From: Euborellia annulipes
Lineage: Eukaryota; Arthropoda; Insecta; Dermaptera; Anisolabididae
Direction: 5' to 3'
Length of the DNA: 64,000 bases
Assembly (NCBI GenBank): GCA_023213315.1
Contig: JAKCPI010005636.1
Span: 1-64,000 of the forward strand
Below are positions 34,064-45,007 of this stretch, one piece after another; position 1 is the stretch's first letter, and the number at the start of each line of letters is the position of its first letter. Under the pieces are notes generated by a model, which saw nothing but the letters and a program-made list of their open reading frames with translations, did no database searches and was not told where the DNA came from. The translations under genes were made by a program, and so were the position numbers.

Positions 34064-34084
34064 ATGAAGTCGATGAAGTCCTAG
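34064..34084 (+). CDS. Six-codon upstream ORF in the 5' leader
   Basis: ATG at 34064 opens MKSMKS and stops at TAG 34082-34084, in frame with and 25 nt upstream of the candidate main ATG at 34109. It follows a (GTCA)n tract (34033-34060). If transcribed, it would reduce or gate translation of the downstream frame. The role is inferred from position only. Confidence 0.4.
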   Translation: MKSMKS

Positions 34085-34108
34085 TGGAAAGCAGCAACCT
34101 CAATAGAA

Positions 34109-34180
34109 ATGGTAGCCGATCCTGTTTATACAGTCAAAATCAGTTATTTACCGACTATTTGTCAAGCCATCGTACCCACA
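34109..34180 (+). CDS. Candidate first coding exon, unrecognised protein
   Basis: The ATG has a favourable context (AGAAATGG) and an in-frame stop 25 nt upstream, so translation would begin here. The exon encodes 24 residues (MVADPVYTVKISYLPTICQ then AIVPT) and ends on a complete codon at a strong donor, ACA|GTATGT. It lies ~190-260 bp downstream of a TATA-containing GC island, behind a leader with a small upstream ORF. Reading through the donor hits a TGA 12 codons later, which supports splicing. A plus-strand exon of compatible phase (38947) lies 4.77 kb downstream. I do not recognise the family. Confidence 0.5.
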
Positions 34181-34199
34181 GTATGTGATCCCTTTATTT

Positions 34200-35035
34200 T
34201 TTTGTCTTTGGCATGCTGACACATTTGCCTTGAATCAGACAATGACTTGTGAGTGTGTTTATCTGCCTGCATGCTACATCTTCCAAACTAGCCCCAAGTG
34301 GTTTTCTAATCTGTTGCTTTTGTCTATTGTGTGTGTGAGTGTGTGTGCGGACCCGCTTCTGTGTGTGTGTTCGAAAACTAGTTTGAAGAAAAAAAAAAAA
34401 ACTATCAATTCTTTGTTGTAAAAGAATTTTTTATACTTTTAAAAAATTACCTGCTCTATGACCGGAGGTTTTCATGGTGGAGTATCAAATTTGTTTAAAA
34501 ATTTAATAACAGATTGGACTTATATTTTTATTCAAACATGATTTGAGTTTCGAATATGTAAAAAAATTTATTTAAATTATTATTGACCTAAATAACAAAT
34601 TTATTTTCACCTTTATAGTAATTAATACCCTATAAGGAAATATTGAAATATTTCATAAATATTAAAATTTTGATTATTCATATTTTGAGTGCGAGCGAAA
34701 ATTAAATTTTTAAATTCCATTTTTTTTCTTGGTCAATATCATTTTTATTGTTTGAGTAAAAATAATTTTCTATTTCGAAAATTCTGTCCGGAGCTCACTG
34801 ATGGGTTTCGCGTAATCAAATTAAAATTTTCTACCTTACATATTTTTATAATAATTTAAATTTATCCTACATTGATTGTCGTGTCTTTATACAAACAATG
34901 GGGCTCGGTACAAATTTATTTACCTTTCAAGGACCCTCAACTATAAAAGTTTGAGAACTGATCAATTTAAGCAAATTTGAAAAAAGAAGCTGAATATAAA
35001 AACAAAGATAACAAGAGAGATCTGTCATATTTACG
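34200..35035. other. Intron-like AT-rich DNA with a GT-rich tract
   Basis: A (TG)n-type tract spans about 34328-34370. No other feature was seen. The frame at 34185-34421 crosses this simple repeat and is not supported. Confidence 0.45.
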
Positions 35036-35399
35036 TATACTTTTTACTTTCTCTTACCTATTATATTTTAACATTTTTCAATGTTAATATTCCGTGCGAA
35101 AAAAAATAAAAGAGATGAATAATCACAATCTTGATGAATCTTTTCTCTAAAACAGTAATAAAAATTATACATTCTTCTTAAACTCTTTAAGAAATTTGAA
35201 TAATTAGCCGGCCGGCATTATTTGACTTTGCAGAAAAAAAAAAATTTATTGATAGAATATTATTCGGAGAGAAATTGCTGAAGGGCAAGAACTAAAACAG
35301 CAAATAATCAAAAAGCCTCTGGATGCCAAATGCCGAAGGAGACGTTTATTTATTTATATTTATTTGTCATCAGTTCTTCAGTCCTTATAGGCTATAAAC

Positions 35400-35877
35400 C
35401 AGCGTTTCCTAAACTTTTTTGACAGCGACCCGATTGAGATTAAAAAATTTTTCGAGACCCACCTTATATAAAAAAAAAAAAACAAAGAAAAATTTTTTAG
35501 TCTTCTCAGCATCTTAGGACATATAAACTTTAAACGATACTCAGTATTTAGAAATATATTTTAAGGGATCCAGGTAATTTATATTTATACCATTTGGTAT
35601 CCAAATGATTTAAATTCATCTGACTGCCTGGGATCCGAACCCGCACCCCTTTGGTTTCCAGACTATCATTATTGACATTTGTCAACAACTTTAGCTGTAT
35701 CGGTCACTGTGGGTGGGGGTGGGGAAGGGGGCAAAAAAAAATTTATTTCTTAATAAAATCAAGTTATTTGTTTGTTTATTTCATACACAAAAATTTTTGT
35801 GTTTTTACATTTTTTTCCACTACCATGCAAAGTTTTTCTACGATCCGGTGCGACCCACACTTTGTGAAACGCCCCTG
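35400..35877 (+). mobile_element. ~480-bp hAT-like MITE containing a SINE fragment
   Basis: Starts CAGCGTTTCCTAAACTTT and ends TTTGTGAAACGCCCCTG. Flanks CTATAAAC and CTATAAAT agree at seven of eight bases. It is related in its ends to the element at 10455. A SINE-A piece at 35563-35661 has landed inside. Confidence 0.75.
35563..35661 (-). mobile_element. SINE-A fragment nested in a hAT-like MITE
   Basis: AAGGGATCCAGGTAATT, ACCATTTGGTATCCAAATG and GGGATCCGAACCCGCACC (inverse B box) match SINE-A. Both the head and the far tail are missing. Confidence 0.6.
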
Positions 35878-36110
35878 CTATAAATCATTGAGTTGTCATA
35901 TTTTTTAAATAAACTGGATTATTTATATAAAAAAAAAATTATATGCAGCTGATATTCAGACTAGTAGACATACTAATAATTCAATAATAAACTATTTATT
36001 TTCTCTGTGCTTCAGCCAACTTGAAAGTCTATTGGCGATGGCTGATGCACTCATATTTTCACAACAGAGAGACTCAGAAATATAACAACTTTGTGCCTCA
36101 ATTGTAAATA

Positions 36111-36237
36111 CCCACATAGCACTGCAATCAAAAATCGGACATTACAACGCCGCAGGGACGTTCTGCGATGTCCCAAAGTTGCAGCATCGTCCCTTCGACG
36201 TCTTAATGTCCGATTTTTGGTTGCAGTGCTATGTGGG
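36111..36237. mobile_element. 127-bp MITE with long TIRs and TA flanks
   Basis: CCCACATAGCACTGCAA begins a ~35-bp TIR mirrored at the right end. TA lies on both sides, compatible with a TA target duplication (Tc1/mariner-like). The centre has a second imperfect hairpin (GACGTTCTGCGATGTCCC and GCAGCATCGTCCC). Confidence 0.75.
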
Positions 36238-36369
36238 TAGCTTTTAAGGATTGAAGAACTGATCACACATAAAATTTCATCCGAAACGTCTCCTTCTAAA
36301 ATTTAATTAAAAGGGGGGGAGGGGAGGCATTAGACTTCCAAAGGCTTTTTGTTTTGCTGATTTAGCACT

Positions 36370-37360
36370 TAGCCTTCCTTATTTTATTAATAGATCACAA
36401 AGGAAGTTTCTATTTGATGATTAACGAAATCAATAATTTCTAAATATTTTAAAATACAGATGTGTGTCAATGGAAGAAAGATTTCCTTATGAATCACATC
36501 CACTTTCATTATATCTAAACTAATAATATAAATAATTTATTTTAATATCCACAAATATACGACAATAAAGATAATTTATCATGAGAACGAAAAATGACAC
36601 TAACAAAATGATTTATTTATATAAATTATTTTTACCTGTCAAGAGAAAAGAAGTCAATTTTGTTCAAAATAATTAAATTGTAAAAAAATTAGCTAGCCAT
36701 TTAATTGTTTTATATACTGGAAAGTTGAAAAAACCTGACCTCATTTTGGACGTTCGGTCGTATATTATTTATTTTTTCGCAAATTAAAAAAAAAACGTCA
36801 AATTTAATTATTGGGAAAGCTAATTCAACAAACAAAAGAAATTAAAATGCAATATAAATATTAAAATATATAATTAAAAAAAAAAAAACTTCTCTATTAG
36901 GCTAATCTAATCTAATTTATATATAATATCCTCAGTGCATTCCGCTATATTTTTGTTGTGGTATTATGATAACTTACAAACTTTATTCATGAATATCGTT
37001 GGAAGTCCCGGGCTTATTCATCCCAAGATTTGATAATAAAAGCAGCCAAAAACAATAAAAATAAAAACAAGAATGATAAGAGAGCCTCAACCACATGCGA
37101 TACTAAAGAGAGATTTGATTTGATAACAAAATATAAATCTTTAACCCCTTGTTTTGTTTTCTTAAATTGTAATTCATACAAGAATTTAAATACCCTGAAG
37201 CAACAAATTTCTTAAATTCGTAAGTGCATTCTTTTGGCAAATGACTAATTTCCAGATAATTTACAAATTTATGTAAGCGAGGTGAATAGCTGAATCAATA
37301 TGTAGAAGGATGAATAAAAAGGCCAAGCAGCTATTATTATTTCTTTATTGCATTCAAAGC
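36370..37360. other. AT-rich DNA, no supported feature
   Basis: The Lys/Asn-rich frame at 37030-37215 is composition-driven. No bounded repeat was seen. Confidence 0.4.
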
Positions 37361-37366
37361 CACAGC

Positions 37367-37398
37367 GACGTTTCGGTCGACTATGCGACCATCTTCAT
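37367..37398 (-). ncRNA. Degenerate hammerhead-like motif
   Basis: On the minus strand: ATGAAGA (consensus CTGANGA), one nucleotide, stem GGTCG/CGACC with a short loop, then GAAACGTC. One core base deviates, so self-cleavage is doubtful. It is unpaired with any opposite copy nearby. Confidence 0.4.
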
Positions 37399-37849
37399 GG
37401 CTAGGGTTCAGCCAATAGAAACCCTCTTATGTTCTTTGATAGAGATTTATTTACAATTTACGACCTATCACAATTACATTCAGCGCCCAGTCCAAGTTAA
37501 TATGACAAATTTACTTAACTAGACAAGCGATTCAAATAATAATTTTTTTAAGGAAATTTCATTCTTCAATTAGTTCTGATTTTTGGTTAATTCTTTTATC
37601 GCTTTTTAATTTTTCTTATACGAAGTAGAGAAAGTATTGTAATTCCACCTCGACATTCTCGATATTTTAGACTCCTTGTATGTGTACAAAAAAAAAAATT
37701 TACTTTTTAGAATTATGTCTGTGTGTGATGACACAGTTACTTAAACCCCAAGCCAGATCGATTAAATTTGGTATAGGCTTCTTACACTAAATTTGTAGAT
37801 CTGTATCAACTAAAAATTTTTTTTAAATATTTATTCTTTCACGTTTTTT

Positions 37850-38005
37850 CGAAAACTGAATTTGGGGACCCGAGTATTTTTTCTGTAGGGCCTACTCTCC
37901 ATAAAGTCCTCCATAAGAGTGCAAAATTTCGTTTCAAAATTCCTTCGGGAAGTTGGTCAAACAGAGCGTGATAGACAGACACTTCGCTATTATATGTATA
38001 AAAGA
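37850..38005 (-). mobile_element. Helitron 5'-end fragment
   Basis: On the minus strand it begins TCTTTTATACATATAATAG after an A. It then shares AGTGTCTGTCT, CACGCTCTGTTTGACCAACT and TCCCG boxes with the Helitron at 51621, and a CTCGGGTCCCCAAATT box further in. The 3' hairpin end is not found. Confidence 0.6.
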
Positions 38006-38946
38006 TTATGGAGAATATAATCAACTTTTTAAAAATAGTTTTACATGTTCATTGTTGAAAATTCAAATTTTCAATTGACTTTTCTACTTTTTTAAAATTT
38101 AATTTTAAATTTAAAACTAAAAATCAGCTACATTTTTTATTCTACTCCGAAAGTAGAGTACTTTAATTAATACACTGGAGGAGTTGATATTTTAAATTTT
38201 AATTTTGTCTTAAATCTTTAATTAGTAAACCACAAAATAAAAATACTTCCTATAGATTTGAAATACATTCGTTAGATTCGAATATTAATCATCATTATAT
38301 AATCTCATTTATTAAAAATAAATAATGATTTATCTTTGTAAAATAAATATTTTAAACAATTTATCAAAATCAAAATAAAAATAATTCTATTTTTATTTAT
38401 TTTAAAATTATTGAATGATTAGTAAGCTTACTAGTCTGAATATCAGCTGCATATAGTATTTTTTTTTATATAAATAATCCAGTTTATTTAAAACAGTAGA
38501 CTACTTTAATTAATTGTTTTTAACGATAAACTTTATCGATCCATCTTTAAAGAGTTCACTTGCTTTCCATTTTTGGGTCGAAATAAACCTTCCCAGGGAA
38601 ATAAGGCCTTTTTTATCAAATGAAATAAATTTTTCTTGCTTGGGATACGAACCAGGAACCACAGACTCCAAAATAAGATATAGATTGGCCCTATATACAG
38701 TAATAACAAAAAAGAGGGGACTAATTCCTCAAAAACAAATAAATGCTTTAGAAAATGCGCTATAATGATTATTTAATAATTCAATTTTTTTATTATTCTT
38801 TTATTTTTTTATAAATATTTTTATTTTTATATATTCCTAAAATGACTTATATAAACTTTGAAGAGGTATAATTACCAACATGCAAACAGAGAGAGAGAGA
38901 GAGCAAAAAAACATACTCATGTATATTTTTTTTTTTTTTGTTTCAG

Positions 38947-39107
38947 AACTCTGGCACCATTTCGGATGCCATAGTGGAATTTCGGCAGGGGGGCGGAGGT
39001 GGGAGCGGGGGCGGAAGTGGCATCTGCAGCGGCTGCGGAGGAACCGGAAGTCACCATCATCATAGGCATGCAACCTCCAGTCTGCACAGGGCGGCTTCGG
39101 CCGCCAG
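38947..39107 (+). CDS. Candidate internal exon, Gly/Ser- and His-rich
   Basis: A long T-run and TTTCAG acceptor precede it and a CCGCCAG|GTATAA donor follows. The 161-nt exon is GC-rich unlike its surroundings. Read in phase 0 it is open: NSGTISDAIVEFRQ, then a Gly/Ser linker, a CSGC pair, an HHHHRH cluster and an Ala-rich end, leaving phase 2. Phase 0 entry agrees with the exon ending at 34180. The antisense frame lacks an acceptor at the matching place, so plus is preferred. The family is not recognised; the linker-like composition suggests a disordered region. Confidence 0.55.
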
Positions 39108-39109
39108 GT

Positions 39110-40280
39110 ATAAACCAGAGGTCAGAGGCTCTTCTTTCTTTTTTTTTTTTTACTTCTCTTGAATAGTAAATAGACAAGTTGCTTGAGCGGTCACTGACTG
39201 CTCGGTTACTTAGATACAAACACACACACACATGCAAAGCCTTTTTTTTCTATTATATTTCGAATCAGCCATTTAATCAAAGATAGGATCACAGAGTTGC
39301 AAAGTAAATAGGGAGAGCTTGTCCAGTGGAAAAAATAACTTAATAAAAATGAGATAAAAACTCAAAACAAATGAAAGTCTATTTAATCTTGCAATCGCTT
39401 ATTAGTTAAACCACAATTCTAATTAAATTCCCTACCTACATTCCAATTGCAATTTCTTTAACCTTGAAAATTAAAAGAATACAGTATTACTAAATAACAT
39501 ATGTTTACGGAAATTATCACGTCCTTAAAATTAAATATATCTATACTTTCGGCATGAAAGACAAACTTTTATTCTTGAGATACATTTGCCCCCGATGGAA
39601 CACACATTCATTTATTAATGGCTTGGTCATTTGGGTTGCCTAATTTTGTATTTCATTATTTAATTTTCCCACACATTCCGACACATTAGACAACCACACA
39701 TTGGCCTTCTTCTAAAGATGCCACTGATTCAATTCAATTAACCTTGCCTAATAGCTAAATCTGCGAAGATAATTATCTTGATTTATCAATACGACATGAT
39801 TTTAGTTGGATGACCTATTTTTCTTTTTTTATTTATCTGCAAATATAAATAGAATATTAAAGTTGAAAAGAAAAATTTTAATGAAATATAAAAATCTTAT
39901 TTAACTGGCCTAGTTTGATGAAATAATTAATTAAAATGTAAGAAAAAAATTATGGTAAAAATTTAGAAATTCTCCCTGTATAAAACTTTCTAAGGAATAT
40001 AATTTTTTTTTCTAATACATTCTTGTCTTAAAAAAGAAAAATAAGAATTTTAAAATCGGCCTTGACTATTGACCCAGAATAATAATTAGATTGAATTATT
40101 TTTTGCTTTTCTAAAAAAGTCTTCCTAATATAATATTTGAGTCGTCCAATTCCAAAAGTGCCTAATTGACAAAAATTGAAAAGTTGAGATTATTACTGCT
40201 ACATAGAAAATAGTACCGACCTAAGATCTTGTAAATTGTGTTCGTAATTTACAGATTTTATAAACATAATCATAAGTCAT
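39110..40280. other. Intron-like AT-rich DNA, no supported feature
   Basis: No repeats with ends or further exon candidates were identified. Confidence 0.4.
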
Positions 40281-40284
40281 AAGT

Positions 40285-40460
40285 TGAGGAGGCTCGTGGC
40301 TAATCCGATAAGCTGCGGATTACGAATCTAGAGTTGCCTACCCAACTCGGGTTCAAATCCAACTTGCCATGAAAATTTTCAAACATTACCAATGTCTCCT
40401 CTGTCTCTTTGTAATTGGAGTGTGTCTCTGTTGAGAGATGTAGAAATTAAAAATAAATAA
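40285..40460 (+). mobile_element. SINE-C, tRNA-derived
   Basis: A-box-like GTGGCTAATCCGATAAGCTG and B box GGGTTCAAATCC form a tRNA-type head. The body contains AATGTCTCCTCTGTCTC and GTGTGTCTCTGTTGAGAGA and ends in an A-rich tail. It shares its layout with the minus-strand copy at 4078. Confidence 0.65.
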
Positions 40461-41577
40461 TTAAACTCTTCAGTTAAATAATATACAGGTTTTTCTCGTT
40501 TCCTGAAAATTTGTTCCCGATGCAACTAGACACTTTTGGAAATGGACGACTCATTTACAGATAGCGCTACATGTTTTTCCAAAATTTGGTTAATGTGATT
40601 AATAGAGACCGGATTTTAAGCAAAATGCTTATTGCTCAATTTTATAAGCAACCATTAGATATTTAATTTCTATACGAATTAGGAAAAACTAAGTGCATTG
40701 AGATTGCATTTTTTATGCTTTTTTGCTTTTTTTGAGTTTTCATGCTTTTTTCCCTTTCGTGCTTATTTGAACTTATTTTACGAATATTTATATTTTTTAT
40801 TTTTTTTTTTTTTTTTTTACAAAAAAACTTTTTTCCCATTCACACACGCATACACCAGGGACGTATATAAGAGGGGGCGCCCCCCCCCCCCCCAAATTTT
40901 CCAAAAACCCCGCAGTGTGAAAAAATATAGCCATGTAAAAAAAATTTTTTCCGCAGGGTGAAAAAATGTGAAACAAAATTTTTCGCAGGGCGGGGCGGAA
41001 TAAATTTAGTTTCTTTAAAAAAAAATTTGTATACGCCATTGGTATGAGTAAAAATTGCTTATTAGATGCTTTTTACTTTCCCTTACCTATGTATATATGT
41101 AATATATAGAGACCGGAAAAAAAAGCATAAAAAAATGAAAAAAAAAAAAGTGCTTAAAAAAAGCATAAAAAACTTGAATAAAAAGTTGTTAAATAAGCAT
41201 AAAAGTTGAAAAAAAGCATCTCATAAGCAATTTTTACTCATACCAATGGCGTATACAAATTTTTTTTAAAGAAACTAAATTTATTCCGCCCCGCCCTGCG
41301 AAAAATTTTGTTTTTGCGGAACCAAATTTTTTCACCCTGCGGAAAAATTTTTTTACAGGGCTATATTTTTTCGCACTGCGGGGTTTTTGGTTTTTTTTTT
41401 TTTGGGGGGGGCGCCCCCCTCCCCCTTATATACGTCCCTGGTGTATGCGTGTGTGAATGGGAAAAAGTGTGTTTTTTAATAAAAAAAAACAAAAAAATTA
41501 TAAATATTCGTAAAATAAGTTCAAATAAGCACGAAAGGGAAAAAAAGCATAAAAACTCAAAAAAGCAAAAAAAGCAT

Positions 41578-42258
41578 AAAAATCTGGTGTGACTGGCGCA
41601 CAGCACACAACTTTCTCTTACCTTCGGTAATCGAAAGTTGTGCACTGTGCTTGTCACACCAGATTTTTTGTGTCGACATGTATTTAGTTCCCGGCAGTAG
41701 GGAATATTTGAATTCAGATGTAAAATTTATAAGTATGGGAAAATATTTATATTTTGTTACCATGGCAACCATTTCTCCTATCTTTCCTATGAAGCACAAG
41801 AGTAAAGTGTGCTTCAAACAATTTGTGGGCAAAACGAGAATATACATTTGAAAGAGCATCTAAAAAATAATTGATTTTTGAATTTTAATCAAAATCGTTA
41901 GAGCGAATTTTGAGAAAATCGAAAAAACTGAAAAAGTACATCAGTAAAGTACTAGTACTCTTTGGCCGATTTTGATTAAAAGTTTATTTTCCGGTCCCGG
42001 GGGTGTTTAACTTAAATATAAAATTTCAGCCTCATAGCTCAATTCCTTCATGCTTAAAATTTGACACACACACCCACCCACCCACCCACCCACCCACCCA
42101 CCCACACACAGACAGACCATGTCGCGAAAACCACTTTTTGGATTCAGGGGACCTCAAAACGTGAAGATCCATCAAAATCTCGACATCGAATTTTTGACAT
42201 GAATCCAATACTTTCTCTCTCTATATATATTACATATATATACATAGGTAAGAAAGTA
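41578..42258 (-). mobile_element. RepA copy inside the compound hAT element
   Basis: Essentially full length: 3' hairpin with both arms (CTGGTGTGACTGGCGCACAG ... CTTGTCACACCAG), the GGTTACCATGGCAACC-type box, a (CCCA)n tract at 42070-42105 and the 5' hairpin ending GGTAAGAAAGTA. Confidence 0.85.
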
Positions 42259-42365
42259 AAAAATGCAATCTCAATGCACTTAGTTTTCCTAATTCGTATA
42301 GAAATTAAATATCTAATGGTTGCTTATAAAATTGAGCAATAAGCATTTTGCTTAAAATCCGGTCT

Positions 42366-42980
42366 CTAGTATATATATATAGAGAGAAAGTATTGGTTTC
42401 ATGTCAAAAATTCGATGTCGAGATTTTGATGGATCTTCACGTTTTGAGGTCCCCTGAATCCAAAAAAGTGGTTTTCGCGACATGGCTGTCTGTGGGTGGG
42501 TGGGTGGGTGGGTGTGTGTTCAATTTTAAGGATGAAGGAATTGAGCTACGAGGTTGAAATTTTATATTTAAGTTAAACACCCCCGGGACCGGAAAAATAA
42601 GCTTTTAATCAAAATCGGCCAAAGATTACTAGTACTTTACTGATGCACTTTTTCAGTTTTTTTCGATTTTCTAAAATTTGCTCCAACGATTTTTTTAAAT
42701 TCGAAAATCAATTATTTTTTAGATGCTCTTTAAAATGTATATTCTCATTTTGCAATTGAAATCTTCTGAAGACCACTTTACTCTTGTATTTCATAGGGAA
42801 GATATGAGAAATGGTTGCCATGGTAACAAAATATAAATATTTTCCCATACTTATAAATTTTACATCTGAATTCATATGTTCCGTACTGTCGGGAACTAAA
42901 TATATGTAGACACAAAAAATCTGGTGTGACAAGCACAGTCACAACTTTCGATTACCGAAGGCCAGTCACACCAGATTTTT
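42366..42980 (+). mobile_element. RepA copy, opposite orientation, inside the compound hAT element
   Basis: It starts at the 5' hairpin right arm (GAGAGAAAGTATTGG); the first arm is lost at the hAT junction TCCGGTCTCTAG. It carries (GGGT)n where its partner has (CCCA)n and ends GGCCAGTCACACCAGATTTT with one hairpin arm deleted. Confidence 0.85.
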
Positions 42981-43089
42981 TCAACTTATATGCTTATTTA
43001 ACAACTTTTTATTCAAGTTTTTTATGCTTTTTTAAGCACTTTTTTTTCCATTTTTTTATGCTTTTTGTCCGGTCTCTAGTGATTAAATA

Positions 43090-43671
43090 CTTATGATATT
43101 ATATTGATTAATAGAAACTTAGAAAAAAATAGCTATTTTTTTTTTTTTTATTAATATATTTCTCTATTTTATACGTGTATTGTTTTTACATTCTTAGCTG
43201 CATATTTTGCAAAAAAAAAAAAAAAAAAAATTCAATAAGAATGAAATATAGTAATCCCTCCCTCTCTTGAAATATCTCTAGAATCGTGAATCAGGTCAAA
43301 TAAGAATTAAATAATTCCTTTAACTTGAAATGAACAGCCTTGTCCCTTTGATTTGGTAATTTCTTGCTCCATGATCTAAGGTTCGTTTCCCATCCTAGGC
43401 GATAAAATTAATTTACATTATATTGTCTGACAATTATACATAAGAATTTTAAGTAGCGATTTCTTTCGTTATTTGTATATCAAACAAAATGCTTCTAAGA
43501 ATGGTACTTCACTCACTCAATTATCGATTCCTTGCGATTGACATGTCCTCAATTACTCCTTTAATTGGAACATGTGAGATCGGGAAGTCTATTATAAAAC
43601 AATAATCTTGTATTTATTGTTATCTAAAGTCTCGAGTCGATTTTCGTATATCAGCTTAATTATAATTTTAA
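43090..43671. other. AT-rich DNA, no supported feature
   Basis: It holds homopolymer A-runs only. Confidence 0.5.
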
Positions 43672-44215
43672 AAAAATTTGGTGTGATTTACAAACTACAC
43701 ACTACTTTCTCTTACCTACGGTAATCAAAAGTTGTGTACTGTTTCCTGTCACACTAGATTTTTTTTTGTGTCGAGATATATTTAGTTTCAATATTTTCAC
43801 CGTTTCATAAGTAAAAAAATAAAAAAGTCAATTGATTCAAAATTTTCATAGGCTCCGTCTTAGAGATAAAAAATTTCATAAGAATTGGGAAAAAAATTTT
43901 TAGATGTGTAAAAAGTTCCAAAGGGGACTGGAGTCCTCCCTTTTGAACCGAAATTAACATGCAAATCTCCATAGGGATTTAACATTGGCTCTATGGAAGG
44001 AAGAGCCGGAAAAAGAATTTGAAAAATCTGAAATACTTCAATAATGTAAAAAATTCAAACAATTTTCACGAAAAATTTTACTGATATACTTTTTAAAAAG
44101 CATCTAAAAAAAAGTTGATTTATGAATTTTAATCAAAATGGGAAAATATTTCGATTTTGTTACCATGGCAACTGTTTCTCCCATCTTTTTTCTATGGAGT
44201 ATTTTACTCTTTTAC
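43672..44215 (-). repeat. Diverged RepA copy, 5' truncated
   Basis: The 3' hairpin is clear (TTGGTGTGATTTACAAAC ... CTGTCACACTAG). The body is a variant subfamily with TCCTCCCTTTTGAACCG and CATAGGGATTTAACATTGGC boxes, also seen near 31090 and in reverse at 50640. Homology ends near 44215. Confidence 0.65.
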
Positions 44216-44544
44216 TTATGCAGTTTATTTAGTATTTAACGCAACCCAAAGACACTGGTACGTTATGCTAAAAATACTGAGGACGCTTCCATCCCACTGA
44301 CACCAAAAAAATTATAATAATCCAATAATACCCAAAGAATCGTTATGCCCTTTCTTGGTAGAATAGAAATTTTAATAATTATTCATCAGATCTTTTACCA
44401 AATAAAATTCTAGAAATTATAGCTTATAATAACAAATTAAATTACCATCTTCGTAAATCACGTGTGTTTTAATGTTAATCAAAGAAAGACAGAAGAGGCA
44501 CTATAAAGATTTATACTTTCACTCGAGTAGCATCAAGTCGCAAA

Positions 44545-44635
44545 GACTACTTTCTGCTTAGGTTGAGGTTTGTAGGTCGGAAGCACAGCTGTGTCGGAGC
44601 CTGGATTTGAACCCAACACCTTTAGCTTGACTTTG
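44545..44635 (-). mobile_element. SINE-C-like tRNA-derived fragment
   Basis: GGATTTGAACCCAACACC is an inverse B box, and the flanking GGTCGGAAGCACAGCTGTG would hold the anticodon/A-box side. A (GTT)n tract adjoins at 44637-44672. Confidence 0.45.
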
Positions 44636-45007
44636 TCGTTGTTTTTGTAGATGTTGCTGTTGTTGTTGTTGTTATGTCAAACCATCTTTATCAGAATTGG
44701 AGTCGTCCATTTACTTCTAACAAAAGATAAAAGCGAATGCTTTTAGACTTGGGGGGAAAATAATGAAATAGGAAAAAATATCTTTAAGAAATTTAAGATC
44801 TCTGATATTTTGACTCCTTATTTTTTGTTTTTGTCATTTAAGAATATATAGGCGACTTTCTTAGATCGTTCAATCGTGTCTATCCCTTTTTGCCCTTACA
44901 TATATCTATGCCAATACAATGATAGTGCTTTCGATAATTAAGGTTTTATTTTTGGCAATCATAATTTATTCAGATGGTTTAAAAATTACATTAAGATGAG
45001 TCCTTTA

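Larger units (their letters stand above)
35283..36362. repeat. Inverted pair of degraded hammerhead/PLE-type terminal sequences
   Basis: Roughly 110-bp segments at 35283-35392 and 36241-36362 are inverted complements (boxes TTGAAGAACTGATCACA, GAAACGTCTCCTTC and CAAAGGCTTTTTGTTTTGCT). Each resembles a degraded hammerhead core: CTGATGA...AAACGTC on minus at 35331-35383 and CTGATCA...CGAAACGTC on plus at 36259-36290. Two MITEs (35400-35877 and 36111-36237) are inserted between them. Confidence 0.45.
35903..38490. repeat. ~85-bp inverted repeats 2.4 kb apart
   Basis: TTTAAATAAACTGGATTATT ... GCAGCTGATATTCAGACTAG at 35903-35985 is matched inverted at about 38408-38490. Together they could bound a 2.6-kb DNA element with ~85-bp TIRs, now holding a MITE, a hammerhead-like site and a Helitron fragment. 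No transposase frame or clean target duplication was found. Confidence 0.5.
40603..43078. mobile_element. 2.48-kb compound hAT-like element with 8-bp duplication
   Basis: Termini TAGAGACCGGA and TCCGGTCTCTA are bordered by identical GTGATTAA (40595-40602 and 43079-43086). The YARNG-type end and 8-bp duplication fit hAT. Inside, two further copies of the terminus occur (about 41104 and 42369). Long inverted segments pair 40603-40712 with 42258-42368, 40700-41075 with 41218-41584, and 41104-41216 with 42974-43078. Two oppositely oriented RepA copies are enclosed. It looks like nested or recombined fold-back hAT units that moved once as a block. No transposase is present; the AT-rich F/K-rich frames are not genes. 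Confidence 0.8.

Noticed and set aside
38917..39237. 106-codon antisense frame over the candidate exon
   Set aside because: No matching splice acceptor on the minus strand; the plus strand has both AG and GT at the GC-rich block borders.
40698..41657. Several F/K-rich frames on both strands
   Set aside because: They are mirror products of inverted AT-rich arms in the compound hAT element.
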